IMG/VR virus record: IMGVR_UViG_3300045936_000051
Span: 1 to 43,797 of that record
Source: a virus
Length of the DNA stretch: 43,797 bases
Direction: 5' to 3' (one strand)
The notes under the pieces were generated by a model. The model was not told where the DNA came from. It worked only from the letters and a program-made list of their open reading frames with translations, and ran no database searches. Positions 42,292 through 43,797 of this stretch are shown here, piece after piece (the first letter of the stretch is position 1; each line of letters starts with the position of its first letter). Position numbers and translations under genes: made by a program.

Positions 42292-43797
42292 TTACAGCGC
42301 CATCATACGACCGGTCCGTTTGCGATGCCGCTTCGATCTCGGCAAGCCCAGCCAAAGGCGCCGCAGCATACGGGCGCCGACCGCGCAGACCGCCAGGTCG
42401 ATTTTGTAGTTCGACGACGGATGATCCTTCGAAATCGCGACGCCGTAGGCGTTCGGGCGGCGTTTGGCGTTAGTGACGTGTTCGCGCAGGACGGGATGGC
42501 CGTCATGCGTCAGGTTGCCGTCCTGGATATCGGTCGCCGTCGCTTCGCAGGCTTCCGTAAACAGGCGCTGGCGCAGTCCCTTCGACGTCCCCGACATATC
42601 CCATTTGACGGCGTGACGGTCGGCGCCGGACTCGGACGCCCATAGGTCCAGTTCGGCGCCGTAGGTCGCGGACCATCTGTCGATCAGGGGGTACCAGTAG
42701 CGTTCGCCTTCGTCGTCCTTCCCGCTGCCAGGGTCCGCCCAGAACGCGCGGACGTCGTAGTTGGCGAAGACGCGGTCGACGATGTCGGCGACTTCCTGAC
42801 GCGGGACGGTCCATTCAGCCACGCCCGCCGGTCTGCGCCAGACCCCGAACGTCCAGACGTGGCCGTCGTCGATCCTACAACCGACCAGGCCGGTCGCGTC
42901 GTCGGACTTCGACCCGTCGAAGAACAGGGTTATCTGGTCGTCTTCGGCCAGTTCGCGTTCGTCGTCGCGGCAGGCGTCCCATTCGTAGGGGCGAACCCAG
43001 GCGTCTTCGGCGACTACCAACTGGTTCAAATAGAACCGGCGCGCTTCGCTGGGCGGGGTGTCGGGGTCGTGGATTTCGTCCAGGATGCGGTCGATCTGGA
43101 CCCAGGTCGAATTCCCGTAGACCAGCCGCAGGCCGTCGGCCAGGTCGTCGTCGTCGTAAAGGTTGGTTTCCGGCGGCGCCTCGCGGCTGTCGTAAAGGAT
43201 CGTCGACCCCCGCGCGCGCCCCGTCCGCTGGGCTTCGAAGGCCAGATAGGACCGTTCGGCGACCGATTCCTGCCCCATTTCGTGCGCGTTCGTCGTTTCG
43301 CAGGACCGCGCCAGCCCATCGCGCGACTTGCCCAGGTTGCGGCGGATCGTCTCGGCAAACTTGATCAGGCCGTCGGCAGGCTTCCAAAGGTGGGTTTCAT
43401 CTAACACGACAAACGTCGGGCGCGCGCCCTCGGTCGTCGACCCCGAAGACGTGATCGGTTCCAGCTTGCCGCCGCCAGCAGTGAAGATGCGCGTCAGTCC
43501 CAGGTCCAGGCGGTAATCGCTGACGGCGGGGGATTCTTCCAGCATCGCCAGGACCATCGCCATAGTGTTATTCGTCTGGGCGATGCTGAACCCCGCGATC
43601 TGGACCAGCGGCAGGGGGACCGGTCGCCCGACGGGGTTCCCGTCGGCGTCGTCGCGCCAGTAGCGGACCGGTCCCAGGAATTCGGCGATGGCGATAGCGG
43701 CCATAAACGGCGACTTTCCCCAGCCCTTCGCCCGCCGCAGGACGGCGCGCGTATACAACCAGCGCCCGCGTTCGTCGACGGCGTAGAAATGCCAAAG
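42292..43797 (-). CDS. terminase large subunit (5' end outside the window), 501 aa visible
   Basis: The packaging motor, with an ATPase and a nuclease. The visible chain starts mid-protein with FYAVDERGRWLYTRAVLRRAKGWGKSP, where RRAKGWGKS is the unusual Walker A, and continues with VVLDETHLW (Walker B). The RNase H-like nuclease has acids in LFFDGSKSDD, AFWADPGSGKDD and YKIDLAVCAVG. The frame stays open through the window edge, so the true start lies beyond 43797. It is followed by a membrane microprotein and the portal in the usual order. The small subunit is not in the window. Confidence 0.93.
   Translation of the reverse strand, partial: LWHFYAVDERGRWLYTRAVLRRAKGWGKSPFMAAIAIAEFLGPVRYWRDDADGNPVGRPVPLPLVQIAGFSIAQTNNTMAMVLAMLEESPAVSDYRLDLGLTRIFTAGGGKLEPITSSGSTTEGARPTFVVLDETHLWKPADGLIKFAETIRRNLGKSRDGLARSCETTNAHEMGQESVAERSYLAFEAQRTGRARGSTILYDSREAPPETNLYDDDDLADGLRLVYGNSTWVQIDRILDEIHDPDTPPSEARRFYLNQLVVAEDAWVRPYEWDACRDDERELAEDDQITLFFDGSKSDDATGLVGCRIDDGHVWTFGVWRRPAGVAEWTVPRQEVADIVDRVFANYDVRAFWADPGSGKDDEGERYWYPLIDRWSATYGAELDLWASESGADRHAVKWDMSGTSKGLRQRLFTEACEATATDIQDGNLTHDGHPVLREHVTNAKRRPNAYGVAISKDHPSSNYKIDLAVCAVGARMLRRLWLGLPRSKRHRKRTGRMMAL

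Overview
The window holds most of the genome of a temperate, long-tailed (siphovirus) phage of a high-GC host, most likely an actinobacterium. Evidence: a full head-tail module in standard order, a peptidoglycan amidase, a large serine integrase, a cro/cI-like repressor, RecT, RusA and a RecA/KaiC-fold ATPase. GC is about 60-65% by eye. Genes are tightly packed with ATGA/GTGA/TAATG start-stop overlaps, and most use a GGAAGGGGAT-like ribosome binding site. The exact host cannot be fixed from sequence alone. The terminase gene runs off the right edge, so a small piece of genome (small terminase subunit, perhaps an end) is missing.

Layout. Nearly everything is on the minus strand, so the phage reads right to left. 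43797-33692: terminase large subunit, portal, small proteins, MuF-like protein, an inserted lipoprotein gene, scaffold, major capsid, connectors, tail terminator and major tail protein. 33665-21648: tail assembly chaperones with a -1 frameshift, tape measure, distal tail and hub proteins, fibre-like proteins, and the amidase endolysin. 21608-18852: the only block of plus-strand genes (repressor, a 312-residue HTH protein, a tRNA-like gene, three conserved small proteins). 18641-7981: leftward early genes (RHH-like protein, RecT, RusA, MT-A70 methylase, ATPase, J-domain protein, tRNA-Lys, many zinc-ribbon microproteins). 7904-6171: serine integrase and a small acidic protein. 5992-65: an accessory region of mostly unknown small genes.

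Regulation is the most interesting part. Four repeated DNA signals were found. (1) A palindrome, TGTCNGACA, occurs at three intergenic promoters (2000, 6013, 18743), one of them the repressor's own, and is the best candidate immunity operator. (2) A promoter module occurs three times (3228, 7904, 39204): TTGACR, 18 bases ending in GGTCACA, NATAAT, a hairpin at or near the predicted RNA start, then GGAAGGGGAT. A second GGTCACA lies 28-29 bases away. (3) TGAGGAT iterons with a GC-rich hairpin form an origin-like array next to the ATPase gene (10952-11125), and a related array lies in the head module (38181-38244). (4) The trinucleotide GAG/CTC is almost absent elsewhere in both strands and all frames (0 and 2 occurrences in two 600-base samples counted by eye), yet it is the core of the iterons and of the Shine-Dalgarno sites of the major capsid and major tail genes.

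How the parts work together (inference): the repressor holds the lysogenic state, the integrase promoter belongs to a small GGTCACA regulon, the leftward early operon replicates and recombines the DNA, and the late operon builds and releases virions. No obvious holin sits beside the endolysin; several short membrane proteins elsewhere are candidates.
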